DNA from: Paramarasmius palmivorus
Taxonomy: Eukaryota; Basidiomycota; Agaricomycetes; Agaricales; Marasmiaceae
DNA length: 64,000 bases
Assembly (NCBI GenBank): GCA_037176845.1
Contig: JAYKXP010000028.1
Span: 186,001 to 250,000 of the forward strand
Direction: 5' to 3'
Shown here one piece after another: positions 1-12,673 of the stretch. The notes below the pieces were generated by a model that was not told the origin of the DNA, did no database searches, and saw only the letters and a program-made list of their open reading frames with translations. The translations under genes were made by a program, and so were the position numbers. Position 1 is the stretch's first letter; each line of letters begins with the position of its first letter.

Positions 1-642
1 TGTCCTGGAGTTTAGACGGGTCAAAGTGATGAAATGCCATAGAACACTAAGCACAGAATTATAATGTCAGTGGGCTGTATCATCAAAGAAAGCACTGTCT
101 TACTGTGATAACATCAAACTTTGCACCGTCTAGTTCGCCAGGTTCCCCTTTCAGCTCAATTGCGACACCCTTTACTTTGTCGGAAGACAATCCTTGGGAA
201 TCGAAACGCTTTGTGAATTGGTTGATCATGCCCTCACTAATATCGACGCCGACGAGATACTTGGAGTGAGGGACGAGTACATTTGACACGAGCCCTAAAT
301 CGATTCTTCAATGACTGGTTTAATGAGTGTTTGAAACAAACGCACCAGTACCACAGGCAAAGTCCAGAACTGTAGTTTTCTCCTTGTCGAAAGAAATGCT
401 TTCTAACACGCCTTCTCCGATCCTGTTAGCAAAAACCAAGGTGTCGGTCAAGGAAGGTAATCATGGCTATTCGATATTGCTGCTCACTTTCGCGTTAATT
501 CAATCGCGCCTGGTGTATCGTCGTAAGACTCTGCGTGGCTATCAAAGTGGGCCTTGTTAAGTGCAGCATGATCCCCGTGTCCGTGTCCGTGTCCATGGTG
601 GTTGTGATTGTGAGGATGCTGGTGAGAGTGACTGTGAGACAT
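1..642 (-). CDS. SAM-dependent methyltransferase, partial at left edge
   Basis: Class I methyltransferase that would transfer a methyl group from SAM; the substrate cannot be told. Four exons can be read on the minus strand (about 488-642, 346-422, 104-294, 1-46) and the gene runs off the left edge. The N-terminus is a run of His alternating with Ser, Gln, Pro, Asn and Gly (MSHSHSHQHPHNHNHHG), an unusual metal-binding-like leader. Motif I is LDFACGTG, which only appears after joining exons across the intron at 295-345; an acidic motif GVDIS follows, then FDVIT-CSMAFHHF across the intron at 47-103, typical of UbiE/Coq5-like methyltransferases. The start at 642 was chosen because the His-rich leader reads directly into an ESYDDTPGAIELT helix common in this family. 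The family call is firm, the function unknown. Confidence 0.85.
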
Positions 643-893
643 GAGACTATGATTTTTAGGAGTAAATCGCGAGAGACACTTGCTTTTATACGAATTCCTG
701 TGCTTGGCGAGTTATACCTGGCGAGTACTGCATCGGTGATGCAGGAGTAAGCATTACAGCCGAGTTTATGCGGGCGGCAAAATCTCAATAGATAGATAGA
801 TCACAGGCATACCAGAAATTTATTGATTGAACTGTTTAACGGTAGATATTATGGCGAGATTCATTGTATAGCCTAAGTACCATATACAGGCAC

Positions 894-2561
894 TCATTCA
901 TCGTCGCTATCCGCCTCTCTTCCATTATCTTGAATGTCCCGTACAACGGCTTCTATTTCTTCTAGCTCCCACCCAATAACCCCTTTGCTTATCCTTGTTT
1001 TGTCTACTGCATAAGATAGATTTGAGAGGATCTCATCGCTACAGGTGGACAATCAAGCAACGATCCGGGCAAGATCTGGAAGGGAACCTCACCTAGCATG
1101 AGCCTGTATCCATACACAAAAATCATCCAACCATATCTTGCTGTAGACATAGTAGACTTCGTGATGGTCAAGGATGTCCTTCATCTCTAACAGGCAGCGG
1201 AAGATGGTCCGTTTCCCCCTGGATAAGAGAGCAGATACATCGCTTTGACATTTCTCCGCAAGAGCAAATGATCTATACAGTGGGAAGGCCAGTGACCGGC
1301 GGAAAGATGGGGTGAGAGTTGACAAGATGTCCCTCTCCGAGAATTGCAGAGAACCAGACTTTGTTTCAAGCTGAGGTCCATAGGGTGGTACATCTAACGC
1401 GGAAAACGCGGGAACCAGGGTACATATCGTCCAGGCACTCTCAGGCGTTGGGTCATGTTGGTTGGTTCGAGATTCGTATGCGTACGCAAATAGAATCGTG
1501 ACCAACGTCAGATATAGAGATTGTGTCTGTTGGATACTGGGTATATCTGCAATCTTCTTCAGACACCTCAGCAGACTGATGCTGGACAACTTACACTCTC
1601 TTTTCGGCAGGTTCAAGGCGATTTTGTTCTCTTTTTCCGTGTATTCAAAAGAGGATGAGGGTCGAAGGTATGGATGTTCCCAGTTGATAAGCTCCAAGAT
1701 GTATTCGTCATCTGCAAAGTCTGCCCTAAAGTTGAACAGAGTTAATGGTCACCGATCGAATGGCGTTGGCACATACATACATATAATGTTCACTGTCCCA
1801 TTTCTCATCTTCGTGCTTGATTCTCAGCGGCCGTCTCTCCGACGGTAAGCATCTTTCGGCGTCTGCACCCAGTTCGTTCACTTCATTTTCGGTGTAGGAG
1901 ACATTCGTGAAGTAGCCTGTGTGAAGGTCGAGGAATCCATAATGGTTTTGAGGAGTCAGCCGGATGACCAGGTCTGGTTCCTGGGGTAGTTTCTGAGGAA
2001 GTTGCCAGTCGTTTTCAGCGGCTGTTATATCGCATGAGCGCGTCCTAAGTCCATGACTTTTTGGGGGGAAGGTGGGCGAATACCTTCTAAAAACTCCTGC
2101 TGGTCCAGAGTCAATCCTTGGGTGCGGCTAACTAGATCCTCTTCCGGGTCCTCGGCCGCCTCATCATTTGAGGATAGCACTTCTATACTGGGCTGTGGTA
2201 TTGACGGCCGAGGCGCAAGTAATTTCGCCAATAGATCGAGATCATCAAAGTGTTGCCCCTTCACCTCCTTTGTGAGCTCTACTCTGAGATACCCAGAACT
2301 GGGATCGTATTTTGCAGAAGACGCGTCGTCGTCGTCGAGGAGAGAATGCGTGAAATTTAAGCGCAAAAAATATGGATTGATGTGGACAGTGACAAGAGTG
2401 TCATCCACATTGATTTCAACATCAGACGCCTACACAACTGCTAAATGAGTTGAGGTACAAGGAAGCGGTGCAATGCTGAAACTTACACGGACGGCGGGGC
2501 AGTAGATTGAGATAATAACGGACTCGGCCGTCTGAGTACAGCTGAAGCGAGGAGTAATCAT
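894..2561 (-). CDS. SHQ1: SHQ1, H/ACA snoRNP assembly factor
   Basis: SHQ1 is the assembly chaperone that holds dyskerin/Cbf5 before H/ACA snoRNP formation. The start is MITPRFSCTQ at 2561, followed by the N-terminal CS (p23-like) domain, which resumes after an intron with VDDTLVTVHINPYFLRLNF. A linker of DDDD and Pro-rich sequence leads to the helical SHQ1-specific domain in 1089-1697, recognisable by NWEHPYLRPSSSFEY and the DILDHHEVYYVYSKIWLDD stretch. The C-terminus is acidic and ends SDDE at 894. One junction, near 2025-2040, does not resolve into a clean GT-AG intron by eye, so the model there is provisional. The gene is divergent from TRP2, with 107 bp between start codons. Confidence 0.85.
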
Positions 2562-2668
2562 TTGCTAGAAGGAATAGGTTGGAGTCAGAAGGTGAGTATA
2601 AATATTCCGACTGATTTCCTCCTTTCCTTCACTCATCTTCCCGTCAGTGCTCCTGTACCTTTGCAATA
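2562..2668. promoter_or_regulatory. Divergent SHQ1/TRP2 promoter with TATA box and Gcn4-type half site
   Basis: The 107 bp between the two start codons contain GAGTCA at 2582-2587 (reverse complement TGACTC, the core of the Gcn4/Cpc1 general amino-acid control site) and TATAAATA at 2597-2604, about 65 bp upstream of the TRP2 ATG. Both are seen directly; control of TRP2 by amino-acid starvation is known in other fungi and is inferred here. Confidence 0.45.
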
Positions 2669-4445
2669 ATGGATCCCTCGGTGAGGATCTTGACATTGCT
2701 TGCAAGATTCACGAAGTCTTACACATTTTCAAGCGACTCCCAGCCTACCCCTCCTTAGAGGCAGTCGAGAATCTTATTCTCAACGAGAAGAAGGGAAATT
2801 GCATACCAGTCTACGTTGAGATACCGGCGGACCTGCTTACACCTTGTATGGTCTATCTCCGTATCGCCAAGGACTCTAAATACAGTTTCCTGTTAGAGTC
2901 AGTCGTTGGTGGAGAAAGCGTTGCGAGACATAGCTTCATCGGTGCAGGTATGTCCCAAGTCTGAAGCAGCGTCTCCTAATCTAATCGGTGTCTTTTTTAT
3001 ATAGATCCTTTTAAAGTCATCAAGACTGGGCCGGGCTACGAAGTCACTGGCGATCCCATGGTTGCTCTCCAAAAGGAACTCTCTGTTCACCAATACATCA
3101 AGATCCCTGAAATCCCTACTTTCACGGGTGGTGCGATTGGCTATGTCGCCTATGACTGCATCCAATATTTCGAACCCAAAACAAAGGCCGATTTGAAAGA
3201 CGTCGTCGGTGTTCCAGAGGCCGTCTTCATGTTTGCAGACACCCTCGTGATTTTCGACCACATCTTCCAAACCCTCAAGGTCGTTTCACACGTCTTCGCA
3301 CCTAGTAACTCAGGAGCGGATAACCTGAGCTTTGTGTATCAAACCGCCGTTGCCAAGGCACGGAGATTAGCAAAATCTCTACTAGGCAGTACTACGCCCG
3401 AACCTGTTCAACCGCCTATCGTCCTCGGCAACGAGGCCGTGTCGAATGTTGGAAAAGAGGGATACGAAGGTTTTGTCACGAAGCTCAAAGAACATATAGT
3501 TGCCGGAGACATCATCCAAGCTGTACCATCCCAACGCCTCTGCCGTCCCACTACATTGACGCCGTTCAACGCATATCGCCATCTCAGACAAGTCAATCCC
3601 AGTCCTTACATGTTCTTCCTGGACTGTGGCGACCTCCAAGTAGTCGGTGCAAGTCCAGAGACCTTGTGCAAGGTCCAGAAGAACACCGTCTTCAATCATG
3701 CAATTGCTGGGACGACGAAACGCGGCAAGACTCCTGAAGGTTTGTTGATCCATCCGTGCAGACCAGATGTTGTATTTACCAACTTCAAAAGAGGATGAGC
3801 AATTAGGTGCAGCTCTGCTTGCCTCAGAGAAGGACAGAGCGGAACATATCATGCTTGTCGACTTGGCTCGAAACGATGTGAACCGAGTTTGCGACCCGAA
3901 GACAGTGAAGGTGGACCACCTCATGAAGCTCGAAAAGTTCAGCCATGTCATTCACATTACCTCTCAAGTATCAGGGAAGCTCCGACCGGGCCTGACACGG
4001 TATGCAGTCACTTGTTTATCGAGGAGTTTTGCTCACGTTCACTGTAGGTTTGATGCTTTCCGTTCCATCTTCCCTGCAGGTACTGTGTCCGGTGCACCAA
4101 AGATTAAGGCTATCGAGATAATTTCGTCTCTCGAGAAGGAGAAACGCGGCGTCTACGCCGGTGCTGTTGGTCGCTTTGACTTTGCTTCTGATGAAATGGA
4201 CACTTGCATCGCAATAAGAACGATGACCTTCAAGGACGGTAATGCATATCTCCAAGCAGGAGGCGGCATTGTCTTCGACAGTGATGAGTACGACGAATAT
4301 ATCGAAACTATCAACAAGCTCGGTGGCAACGTACGAGCTCTAGAGGAAGCAGAACGTGAGTTGCTCACTATGATGATCAAGCGAACGCTAATTGATTCCT
4401 TCAGGGTATTGGTACAACATACAAAACCCCGGGACAAAAGCTTAA
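2669..4445 (+). CDS. TRP2: Anthranilate synthase component I
   Basis: Converts chorismate to anthranilate using ammonia supplied by the glutamine amidotransferase partner (Trp3 in fungi), the first committed step of tryptophan synthesis. Exons join to [18 protein letters not shown], then the N-terminal domain ([21 protein letters not shown]), whose LLES segment forms part of the Trp feedback site in this family. The catalytic chorismate-binding domain follows: [41 protein letters not shown] and the C-terminal [15 protein letters not shown]. Five introns can be placed (2681-2733 and ones near 2948, 3740, 4000 and 4350), each restoring frame. The ATG at 2669 was chosen because a 53 nt intron after four codons restores a family-like N-terminus. 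No lesion is visible. Confidence 0.93.
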
Positions 4446-4589
4446 ACTTCTTGGGGTATATGTAAATTAAACCAGCATCATTAATGTGTATCTAGCAAGT
4501 ATCATACAGCGGGCAATTTTGTGGATGTAATCAATAGACAGCTCAATCCTGCGAAGCAATTTTGGGGCTACGACGGACTGCCAACCACG

Positions 4590-5533
4590 TTACACATCTA
4601 AACGAGAGTCTCCATATCTTAGTCCCTCCGATTCATCCTCTTTTCTCATCTCGTCCTCTCCCTGCCTGCTGCTCATTTCCCATACTGTAGCACCTTCGCG
4701 TCCAGCGATACTGAGAACCCCGGCGACAATTTCAGCTGTTCTTGTGCTTTCATCGTTCGCAGGAATGGGGTACATGACAATACGAGGATCAACATTCGAG
4801 TCGACGATACCGATAGTAGGTATATGTAGGAGCGCGCATTCGTGAATGGCACTCATGTTGGCAAGAGGGTTGAGGATGACCACCAAGTCGGGTATGACCC
4901 TCTCCCCGCGCACGGTTTCGTGTCCGAATGTTTTCCATTTGTTCGTCAAGGTTCCAGGAAGCCATCTATCACCGACGTGATAGCCTTGTCGTCCCATGCG
5001 TTCGGCTGCTTTTTCGACGATTGGCCGTAAGTCTGGGCGAGTACCGAGGAATACGACTTGACCGCCTTCGACAGCGACGGCGCGAACGAGGTTTGCGGCT
5101 CTTTTGAGTAGGGGAAGGGTATGGTCGAGGTCTATGATAGTGATGCCAGCTCGAGTGCCGTATGCATAAGGCATGAAATTCGGGTTAAGTCGTGAGGATG
5201 CATGTCCGAAATGAGCACCGGCAGCAAGGAGGGCGGAGGTGGTAGCGTTAGCTACTGGTTTATGAAGACCATCTCGAAGCTTCCAAGTCGTGCCACGCGT
5301 CTGAGCTGAACCATACTGGCTAAGACTATCGCCTGCAAGGAAATGTCAGGAAAAGGAACGCTAGTGCTACGAACTGAACACGAACTTAACGTTTTGAATG
5401 AAGCTCTGGTGGCTTGAAATGCTGTCCAGTCCTGCTCGCTCTCTAATACAGGATTTTCTGCAGCAGTCGTTGAAATAGAGCGCAGAAATGCTCTATGGCA
5501 TGCCCTGCTCGCCCATGGTCGGAGAGGATGCAT
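4590..5533 (-). CDS. MRP4: Mitochondrial small-subunit ribosomal protein uS2m
   Basis: Protein of the mitochondrial ribosome small subunit, bacterial S2 family. The start MHPLRPWASRACHRAFLRSI is rich in Arg and Ala with no acidic residues, as expected of a mitochondrial targeting peptide. The S2 signature is complete after the one intron: LLAAGAHFGH, then RAGITIIDLDHTLPLL, VVFLGTR, WLPGTLTNKW, PDLVVILNP and IPTIGIVDSNVDP. The intron near 5345-5385 uses a GTTCGT donor that restores frame (TLS-DSLSQYG); a nearer GTTAAG donor would give a stop. The C-terminal tail (SSRQGEDEMRKEDES) is charged and lineage-specific. It is convergent with TRP2 (144 bp between stops) and divergent from SSB. Confidence 0.9.
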
Positions 5534-5655
5534 GAAAGCGTTACAAATTGTGGCTGTGCTGTCACAGTGACAGATCGCGCGAGAAACGCTGATTAAATTT
5601 TTTTTCAGTTCACCTCTCACCACCACCAACTCCTCTCCCCGTCGCCCTCTAAAAA
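5534..5655. promoter_or_regulatory. Shared divergent promoter of uS2m and SSB
   Basis: Only 122 bp separate the two start codons, so both translation-related genes must draw on one intergenic region. It holds an A-to-T-rich tract (T run near 5600) and pyrimidine-rich stretches next to the SSB start; no named factor site was recognised with confidence. Confidence 0.5.
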
Positions 5656-6385
5656 ATGTCCGCCGAAGATATCTTCGAAGGTGCTGTCGGTATTGATCTT
5701 GGCACCACTTACTCGTACGTCTTCCTATTCATACTGTTTCTCTCTTACTCTAACAATTTTTTTTCACCTCTTCAAAACAGCTGTGTAGGTGTCTGGCAAA
5801 ATGATCGTGTCGAGATCATCGCCAACGACCGTAAGATTTTCACTTATTGTCGATGTTTCTGCGATGTTCAACAGAAGTTACATAGAGGGTAACCGGACGA
5901 CCCCATCATACGTTGCCTTTTCTTCTGAGGAGCGTCTTATCGGCGATGCTGCAAAGAACCAGGCAGCAATGAACCCACGCAACACCGTCTTTGACGCAAA
6001 ACGTCTTATTGGTCGCCGCTTCGAGTAAGCACTCATTACATTATGTTTTGTCTTCTAGCTTGTTTACCTCTGCAACAACTTAGTGATCCCGACGTCAAAA
6101 AGGTAGGCAGCTATGTTCCGGTTAATCATCTATGTACTAACATATCTGCAAAGGACATGACCCACTGGCCCTTCGAAGTTGTCGAAAAGGATGGTTCGCC
6201 GCTGATCAAGGTTAACTACCTTGGCGAGGACAAAACCTTCACCCCCCAGGAGATCTCGTCCATGGTCTTAACCAAAATGAAGGAAATTTCTGAGGCCAAG
6301 CTCGGCAAGACCGTGAAAAAAGCTGTCGTCACGTAAGCACACTGAATTTTTTTTTGCATGTTGCGCTCGGTGTTAACTCGTGGTT

Positions 6386-6426
<41 letters not shown>

Positions 6427-7952
6427 AAAAGATGCTGGTGCCATCGCTGGTCTTGATGTTCTCCGTATCATCAACGAGCCCACCGCTGCCGCTATTGCTT
6501 ACGGTCTCGACCGTCAGTCCAAGGATGAGAAGAACGTCCTCATCTTCGATCTCGGTGGAGGAACTTTCGATGTCTCCTTGCTGAACATTAGTGGAGGTGT
6601 TTTCAGTGTCAAGGCCACTGCTGGTGATACTCACTTGGGTGGTGAGGACTTCGATAACACCCTTTTGGAGCACTTCAAGAATGAATTCAAGCGGAAGTCC
6701 AAACTTGACATCTCTGATGACCCTCGTGCCCTCAGGCGTCTCCGAAGTGCCTGCGAACGTGCTAAGAGGACACTCTCCAGCGTCACCCAGACCACCGTTG
6801 AGGTCGATTCTCTGTACCAGGCAAGCTCAATTCTCTCTTCTATGCAGTAAGGTGAATGACCTTTCATGTCCAGGGTGAGGACTTCTCGGCGAACATCACT
6901 CGTGCCCGTTTCGAGGAGATCAACGCTGCCTTGTTCAAGTCGACATTAGAACCCGTCGAGAAGGTGTTGAAGGATGCTAAGATGCCTCGTGACAAGGTCG
7001 ATGACATCGTCCTCGTCGGTGGTTCAACTCGTATTCCGAAGATTCAGTCCCTTGTGTCCGAATACTTTGGAGGACGTCAGCTGAACAAGTCCATCAACCC
7101 CGATGAAGCCGTTGCATACGGTGCCGCTGTTCAAGCAGCTGTCCTTACTGGACAAACATCTGAACAAACCAAGGACTTGCTCCTGCTCGATGTTGCTCCC
7201 CTCTCCCTTGGTGTCGCTATGCAAGGTGACGTCTTTGGTGTTGTCGTTCCCCGTAACACCCCCATCCCCACCAACAAGTCAAGAACGTTCACCACTGTCG
7301 AGGACAACCAAACCACTGTCACTTTCCCAGTGTAAGTTTTCAGGATCCCTATTTGAGTATGTATAGAAAGGTTAATCGGAACAATGACAGTTACGAGGGT
7401 GAGCGTACCCAGTGCCGTGACAACCGTCTACTCGGAGAGTTCGAGCTCACTGGCATCCCACCTATGCCTCGTGGGACAGCCGAACTTGTCACCACCTTCG
7501 AGGTTGATGCCAATGGTCTCCTCAAGGTGTCTGCCATGGACCGTGCCTCTGGACGCAAGGCCTCCATCAGTAAGTACTAGTATACCTTGTAGTCGTTCTT
7601 TCTCTAATACTCCAACTTTCTAGGCATCACCAACTCCGTTGGTCGTCTCTCTTCGGCAGAGATTGATCAGATGATCAAGGATGCTGAGCAATTCAAGATC
7701 GCCGACAAGGAGTTCTCCGCTCGCCATGAAGCCAAGTCTGACCTCGAGGCCTACATTCACCAGGTCGAGAGCACCATCACCTCACCGGAGATTGGTATGA
7801 AGCTCAAGCGTGGAGCTAAGGGCCAGGTCGAGGCTGAACTCGCACGTGCGTTGGAGAAGTTGGAGATCGAGGACTCAACGGCAGACGAGCTCAAGAAGGC
7901 ACAGTTGGGAATCAAGCGGGCGTTGCAGAAGGCAACTGCTGGCATCCGGTAA
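5656..7952 (+). CDS. SSB1: Ribosome-associated Hsp70 chaperone, SSB type
   Basis: Cytosolic Hsp70 that binds nascent chains at the ribosome exit together with the RAC complex. Nine exons join into an uninterrupted Hsp70 of about 610 residues. ATPase domain: [39 protein letters not shown]. Substrate domain: [16 protein letters not shown]-like strand and GRLSSAEID lid. SSB identity rests on [18 protein letters not shown], on [18 protein letters not shown], and on a C-terminus ATAGIR without the EEVD tail of SSA proteins. Introns fall at about 5717-5780, 5831-5886, 6026-6083, 6102-6153, 6332-6387, 6822-6874, 7333-7391 and 7570-7623. The sixth uses a GC donor (CAG|GCAAGC); no GT alternative keeps VDSLYQ-GEDFS in frame. 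Confidence 0.95.
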
Positions 7953-8229
7953 AAGGACGCAAGAGTCTCTTTAGTGTTCTCTAGTCCACTTTGCAGTCCT
8001 TTGTGTATCATCTTGCTCACATCATTTGCTCATTCATTTATTCATTGGTTTGCTCTGGTCAACTTCTATATCATTATCACACGCGAACCACGAAATGTAA
8101 CATAGACTGTTTCGTTGGAATGAAGTTGTAAGATGCATGTATAATCCTGATTGCCGTGAGTTGGTTTGAGGAGCAATGTAATTATGAAGTAAAAACTGGA
8201 TTTCACGATGTTCTATGTGCAAGACATTG

Positions 8230-9603
8230 CTACGTAGTTACGACCTTGTGCACCCTCAAAGCCACTTCTAGTATCCAAAGCTCTTCATCTGCGCCATCGC
8301 AGAGTGCCTTATCCGCTTCGGCAAATATCAAAGCGCACTGCGATTTGTGCTGGGCCTGCAAGGTCGGGTGCAGAACGACGACATCATGGACCTTTGGACT
8401 ATTTAGAATGTCTCGCGGGATTCAAATATATTCACTCACTTGTGACAAGACTTGGGAGGCAGAATATCCTTCTTGGCATATCTCCCTAACTTTGTTGCGT
8501 ATGGCATCGAAGCTCGCGCCTTTCGTGGGTAGTGTCGCGTCAATTTCCATGCTTTCCGGTATGTCAATTCCAAGGACACGAACGAAGCCATTGATGACTG
8601 CATCTGGTACAACGCCGGCTATTTCTTGTATGTCTCGGGGAGTTATTGTAGTTGGAGGATCGGTCGATGTTGACAAGCGGTGGGCGGTTTGAAGGTAGGT
8701 GATTGCACGTCGTAGATCGCCTGAGGAGTTGGCGATTAATGAGTGGACTACTTCGTCACTGATGATAATGTTCTCTGCCGTAGCTATTTGATTTAATCTG
8801 CTGAATGAGGAGGTTTGGTCGAGAGGGGTGAATCGAAATTTGGAACATCGTGATGCGAGAGGTTCTATTATGCTATGAGACAATTAGTTGCAGGCTAGAA
8901 AGAACGCGAGGATAACGCACCGTGTCACGTAGTTGCATACCAGACAGAACCGTGTTATTCTAGCATATGTCTCCATTATTCGACGAAGGGCTCCCTGAGC
9001 ATCTTGGGTCATCGAATCTGCTTCATCGAGAATGATGATCTTGTAAGGTGGACATGGGTATTCTTTCCCATCTGATGATATGGTTTTGGCACGGGGTGTT
9101 TGTCGAGCAAAGTTCTTTATCTTCTCCCGAACAATTGAAATACCGCGTTCATCTGAGGCGTTAAGTTCCAGGACTCGACTCCGAAAGTTTTCCGGGCTAT
9201 TGGATGCCTTAGTTTATGTAAAGTCAAGAAGGACGATTGAAATACCCAAAGAGCTGTCTAGCAAGGGCGAGGATTGTTGAGGTTTTCCCTGTTCCAGGCG
9301 GGCCATAGAAAAGCATGTGCGGTAGCTTTTACGCCGATGAGACGAGCATTTCTTGCAGAAAAATAACACGCAAAACTGACATTGGTTGATGTAAGGGCCT
9401 TTTGAAGCACTGCAACTGTATGTTGCTGAGCAGACACGTCGTCAATCGTCTTTGGTCGACTGAGAGATCCAATGAGAATGGTCACTGAAACTTTGTAGAG
9501 AATTCGCGCACTATTTCTCGACCCATGGTTGTAGAGCTGGGTCTACAGTGTGTTTCTGGGCCGCTCCCTTATTCGTTTGTGCTTGTGGCTTGAAGAATGA
9601 CAT
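8230..9603 (-). CDS. RFC2: Replication factor C small subunit (yeast Rfc2, human RFC4)
   Basis: AAA+ subunit of the clamp loader that places PCNA on primed DNA. The start [13 protein letters not shown] at 9603 leads into [16 protein letters not shown] once a GTGCGC intron is removed. Walker A is [12 protein letters not shown], sensor residues sit in [13 protein letters not shown], Walker B is [11 protein letters not shown], and the SRC motif is [25 protein letters not shown] marks the Rfc2/human RFC4 subfamily rather than the other small subunits. The collar domain continues through [10 protein letters not shown] and a last exon ending HKVVTT. It is divergent from the CAF-1 gene with a 117 bp shared promoter bearing an MCB box, and convergent with SSB. 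Confidence 0.92.
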
Positions 9604-9720
9604 GTCGGATGCTGGGAGAAGGTAGGCGTGTCTTGTGTGTGACAGGCGCGTTGAAGTCACAGCGACGCGTTACTATTTCTCACGCCGCGCTTTTGTCTCC
9701 TACCCTTCACCTCCCTCTTC
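9604..9720. promoter_or_regulatory. Divergent RFC2/CAF-1 promoter with MCB box
   Basis: The palindrome ACGCGT, the MluI cell-cycle box bound by the MBF complex (Swi6/Mbp1 type) in fungi, is present at 9665-9670, roughly midway between the two start codons. Another GC-rich CGCG-type word lies close by (GGCGCGTT at 9645). Both genes act at replication forks, so shared G1/S activation is a reasonable inference. Confidence 0.6.
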
Positions 9721-12472
9721 ATGTCCAAAGGCCCTTTGGCGACGATGTCCAACCTCGACGCCAGCAAAGGTGTGCTAGAGATCATTTACTTGCAAGTCGA
9801 TGTGCTCATTTCTCATTTGACGCGTCGACAGTGCAAGCAGATCCTGGTAATGTTTATTTTGAGAGAAAATCGTCTCATCCCTGACGTTTCCTCGTCTAGC
9901 TCAATCACCCGCTAAAGAGAAGTCCTCTATGGCAGAGATAAAGAACAACAAAGTTGTTTTCAAGCAGAAGTTACATTCATTTGAGAAGCACTCGGAGACG
10001 TTGCAAGGTGTGTATCCCAATAGCTGAAGCCTGTGTTAACATATCTGACGCGCTTTCTTGCAGAACTAGTCAAGTTTCGCGAAATGATACAACAACTTGT
10101 CACTTCTGGAAGTGCTCCCATGACAGAGCTCGAGGCTGAGTACAAGCCGTTGATTATAAAGTTGGCATATGAAAGGTGTGTGCTGTGATCACCCTGGGGT
10201 GACTTTGATGCTGATTTAGAGACCAACAGCGACAAGACACTTCCGGCCCTTGCAAAGCACATCAAATCTCAACTCCTCCCCAGCGAAGACGAAGACGACG
10301 ATGAGGTCAACGCCGCTGCAGCATCTCAAGTACTTCCTGCCACAACCATCGAAAAAGCTATACGAGAAACGATGGAACGAAACAATTATGGGCTGGAGTC
10401 CGACCTTACAAACAAACTACCCTCCTCTGTGTGCGTATGGAGATGGGAAACCAAAGAACAGTACAGGGACTGTCTACCAAAGAACGCGCAAGAAAAAGTT
10501 GCTACCCGACTTGCCGAACGACTCAAGGCACGTTGCAACGGTACTGACTACCCAGGATGTCTTCCTAATTCCTAATTACAGGCCAAGCACGAGCTTCTGT
10601 CGGCTTTTCAGAGGCTACCAGAATCAGAACAGCATACAATATTGCATATTAAACCCGGAAGTAAACCAATTGTGAAGGAGTCGGACACCGCGGCTTCCTC
10701 CGCGTCATCATCTGGGTTAGCAGCTCCTCCCGATGAGACAGCTGGCAAAGGGCCTGATGATGTTGGCAAGTCGAAAACAGCCGACACTGAAGTAAGGCAG
10801 TTCTTCCAGAATGTGAGGGCGTCGCTGATTTTCTTACAGGCAAGCTCCTCAAAGCCCAAAGCAGCGCGACCCAAGAAAGCTGAGAATGCTGAAAAGGTTG
10901 CAAAGGTACGATAACTAGTTCGTCGGCACAAGCCAATATTTCTAACACTACCACTTTCAAGGCCAAGAAAGAGAAAGACGCTCAGAAGTCGCTGATGGCC
11001 AATTTCTTTGCCAAACCCAAGGGGAAGGCCGTCGGCACATCTGCCGTGAAGCTCGGTCAACCAAGCACTTCCAGAAGTCAAACATCCGACTTTGAGAAGA
11101 TCTTCAAACCGTTCGTGCGGAAGAAGGATGCCGACATTGCACCTCACAACCATTTCACTGCCCAAGATCGAATAACTTCCTCTGGATCTAGAGACGACAT
11201 CATAATACTGGACTCCGATGACGATCCATTCATGCAGTCCACTTCCTGCAAAGACGTCGCGCATTTAGCACCCAAAGGTACCGTTTTGGTCACTTCATTG
11301 TAACTTGATCCCTAACTACCTTTTGCGTTTGTAGATCGCTTGCGGGACGTCCTCTCCGTTATGCCTAAACGACCTCGATATCGACCTCCAAGGTTGCAAA
11401 CCTCAACCAGATACAAGACCCACTACTCCCCTTCTGTTCGAGAACTGATGTCGCAGCTCTCTGAAGCTGAGGTTACAGGCGACGCCTCGCTGGTGCGCAT
11501 GATCACGCAGAAATTAGCGGATCGCGACGTGGTACCAGCTAAGGTATTGATCTTCTCGGAGGACCTCCGCCCAGGCTACTTTGGCACATGGACCCGCAGT
11601 TCTCGAATTGTGGGAAGCAGGACACCTTTTGCGAAAGATGTTCTAGACATCGACTATGGATATGATAGCGGGGAAGATTGGGATGAGGCCGAGTCTGGCG
11701 GAGGTGACGATGTGGTAGATGACGATGAGGAAGATGTCGAGTCGGAGGCGCAAGATTCTGACATGGACGACTGGCTTGTAGACGATGAGGACATAGAACA
11801 GGGTCCGATGCCCGAGGAACCTATCGATTTCCCTCCGCTCCCTAATGCTCCCTTACCAACAAAACGGAAAGCTGACGACAAGAAGGCTGAAGAAGACAAG
11901 AAGGCTGCAAAGAAACGAAAAGTCGTTGTTCCCCTCGTTCCTTATGCCAAAGGCCCATGCTGGGAAACGTCCGTCGGGCATTCCGAAGACAGCGTCCTGA
12001 GCCCATATCAGATCCGATTCCTCAATGGTAAGACCTCTTCGTCCGTTTGCCCGACTATCCCGTTGATTCATGTCTTTTAGACGCGTCATTCTCGATCGAC
12101 CCATTCACATTCGTTTCCACCTCTCAACCTGAGCGAACGCAAAACGCAGAGCCTTTGTTCGCTATCCCCGCAGTTCCAACTCATCGGACGTCAGAAGACC
12201 AGAATCAACATGTGTCTGCCGTCAAAAAGATTCCCGCTCCTGCGCCCAAGACTGCATTCCCTGATGATCACTTACCTGTGCTTCTCGACAAGGTCAACAC
12301 ACTCCAGACGAATAGCCTGGCAGTTCTGGTAGACACTATCTACCAGGAGCTGAAGATCCACAAAGTGAAAAAGAACGCCATTGAAGCCAAGGTCAAAGAG
12401 ATCGGCGTTAAAAGCAGGGAGAAGAAGTACTGGGTAGTTAGGGACCAGCCAATACCCAATAACGGCTGTTAA
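9721..12472 (+). CDS. RLF2: Chromatin assembly factor 1 large subunit (p150/Cac1)
   Basis: Largest subunit of CAF-1, which deposits H3-H4 behind replication forks through PCNA. The model starts MSKGPLATMSNLDASK and is split by at least seven introns. A PCNA-interacting-like motif KSLMANFF lies near 10990 (aromatic pair present, Lys in place of the leading Gln). The diagnostic CAF-1 ED region follows: LIFSEDLRPGYFGTWT, then PFAKDVLDIDYGYDSGEDWDE and a long Asp/Glu tract, as in human CHAF1A. A basic stretch (KKAAKKRKVVVP) comes next and a winged-helix-like C-terminus ends VRDQPIPNNGC. Orthology is supported by the ED region; the N-terminal exons are weaker. Neighbouring RFC2 loads PCNA, the partner of CAF-1. 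Confidence 0.86.
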
Positions 12473-12673
12473 CAAGTAGAGACCAAGCTTTTACCTTGCT
12501 ATTTCTTGCGGGTTGTATGTAATATTCTACTCATTTATCATGGACCTCTTGTTCTTTGCAAATAGCATTTTCAGCATTTTACAGTACATTATACTTTTCA
12601 TGATCAGGAAATGAAATATAGTTTACAGCACCTCCGTGACTATCGTACAAACCACATTGCTAAGGATATCGCA

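Noticed and set aside
6329..6673. Minus-strand frame of 114 codons inside SSB
   Set aside because: Antisense shadow of a conserved Hsp70 exon.
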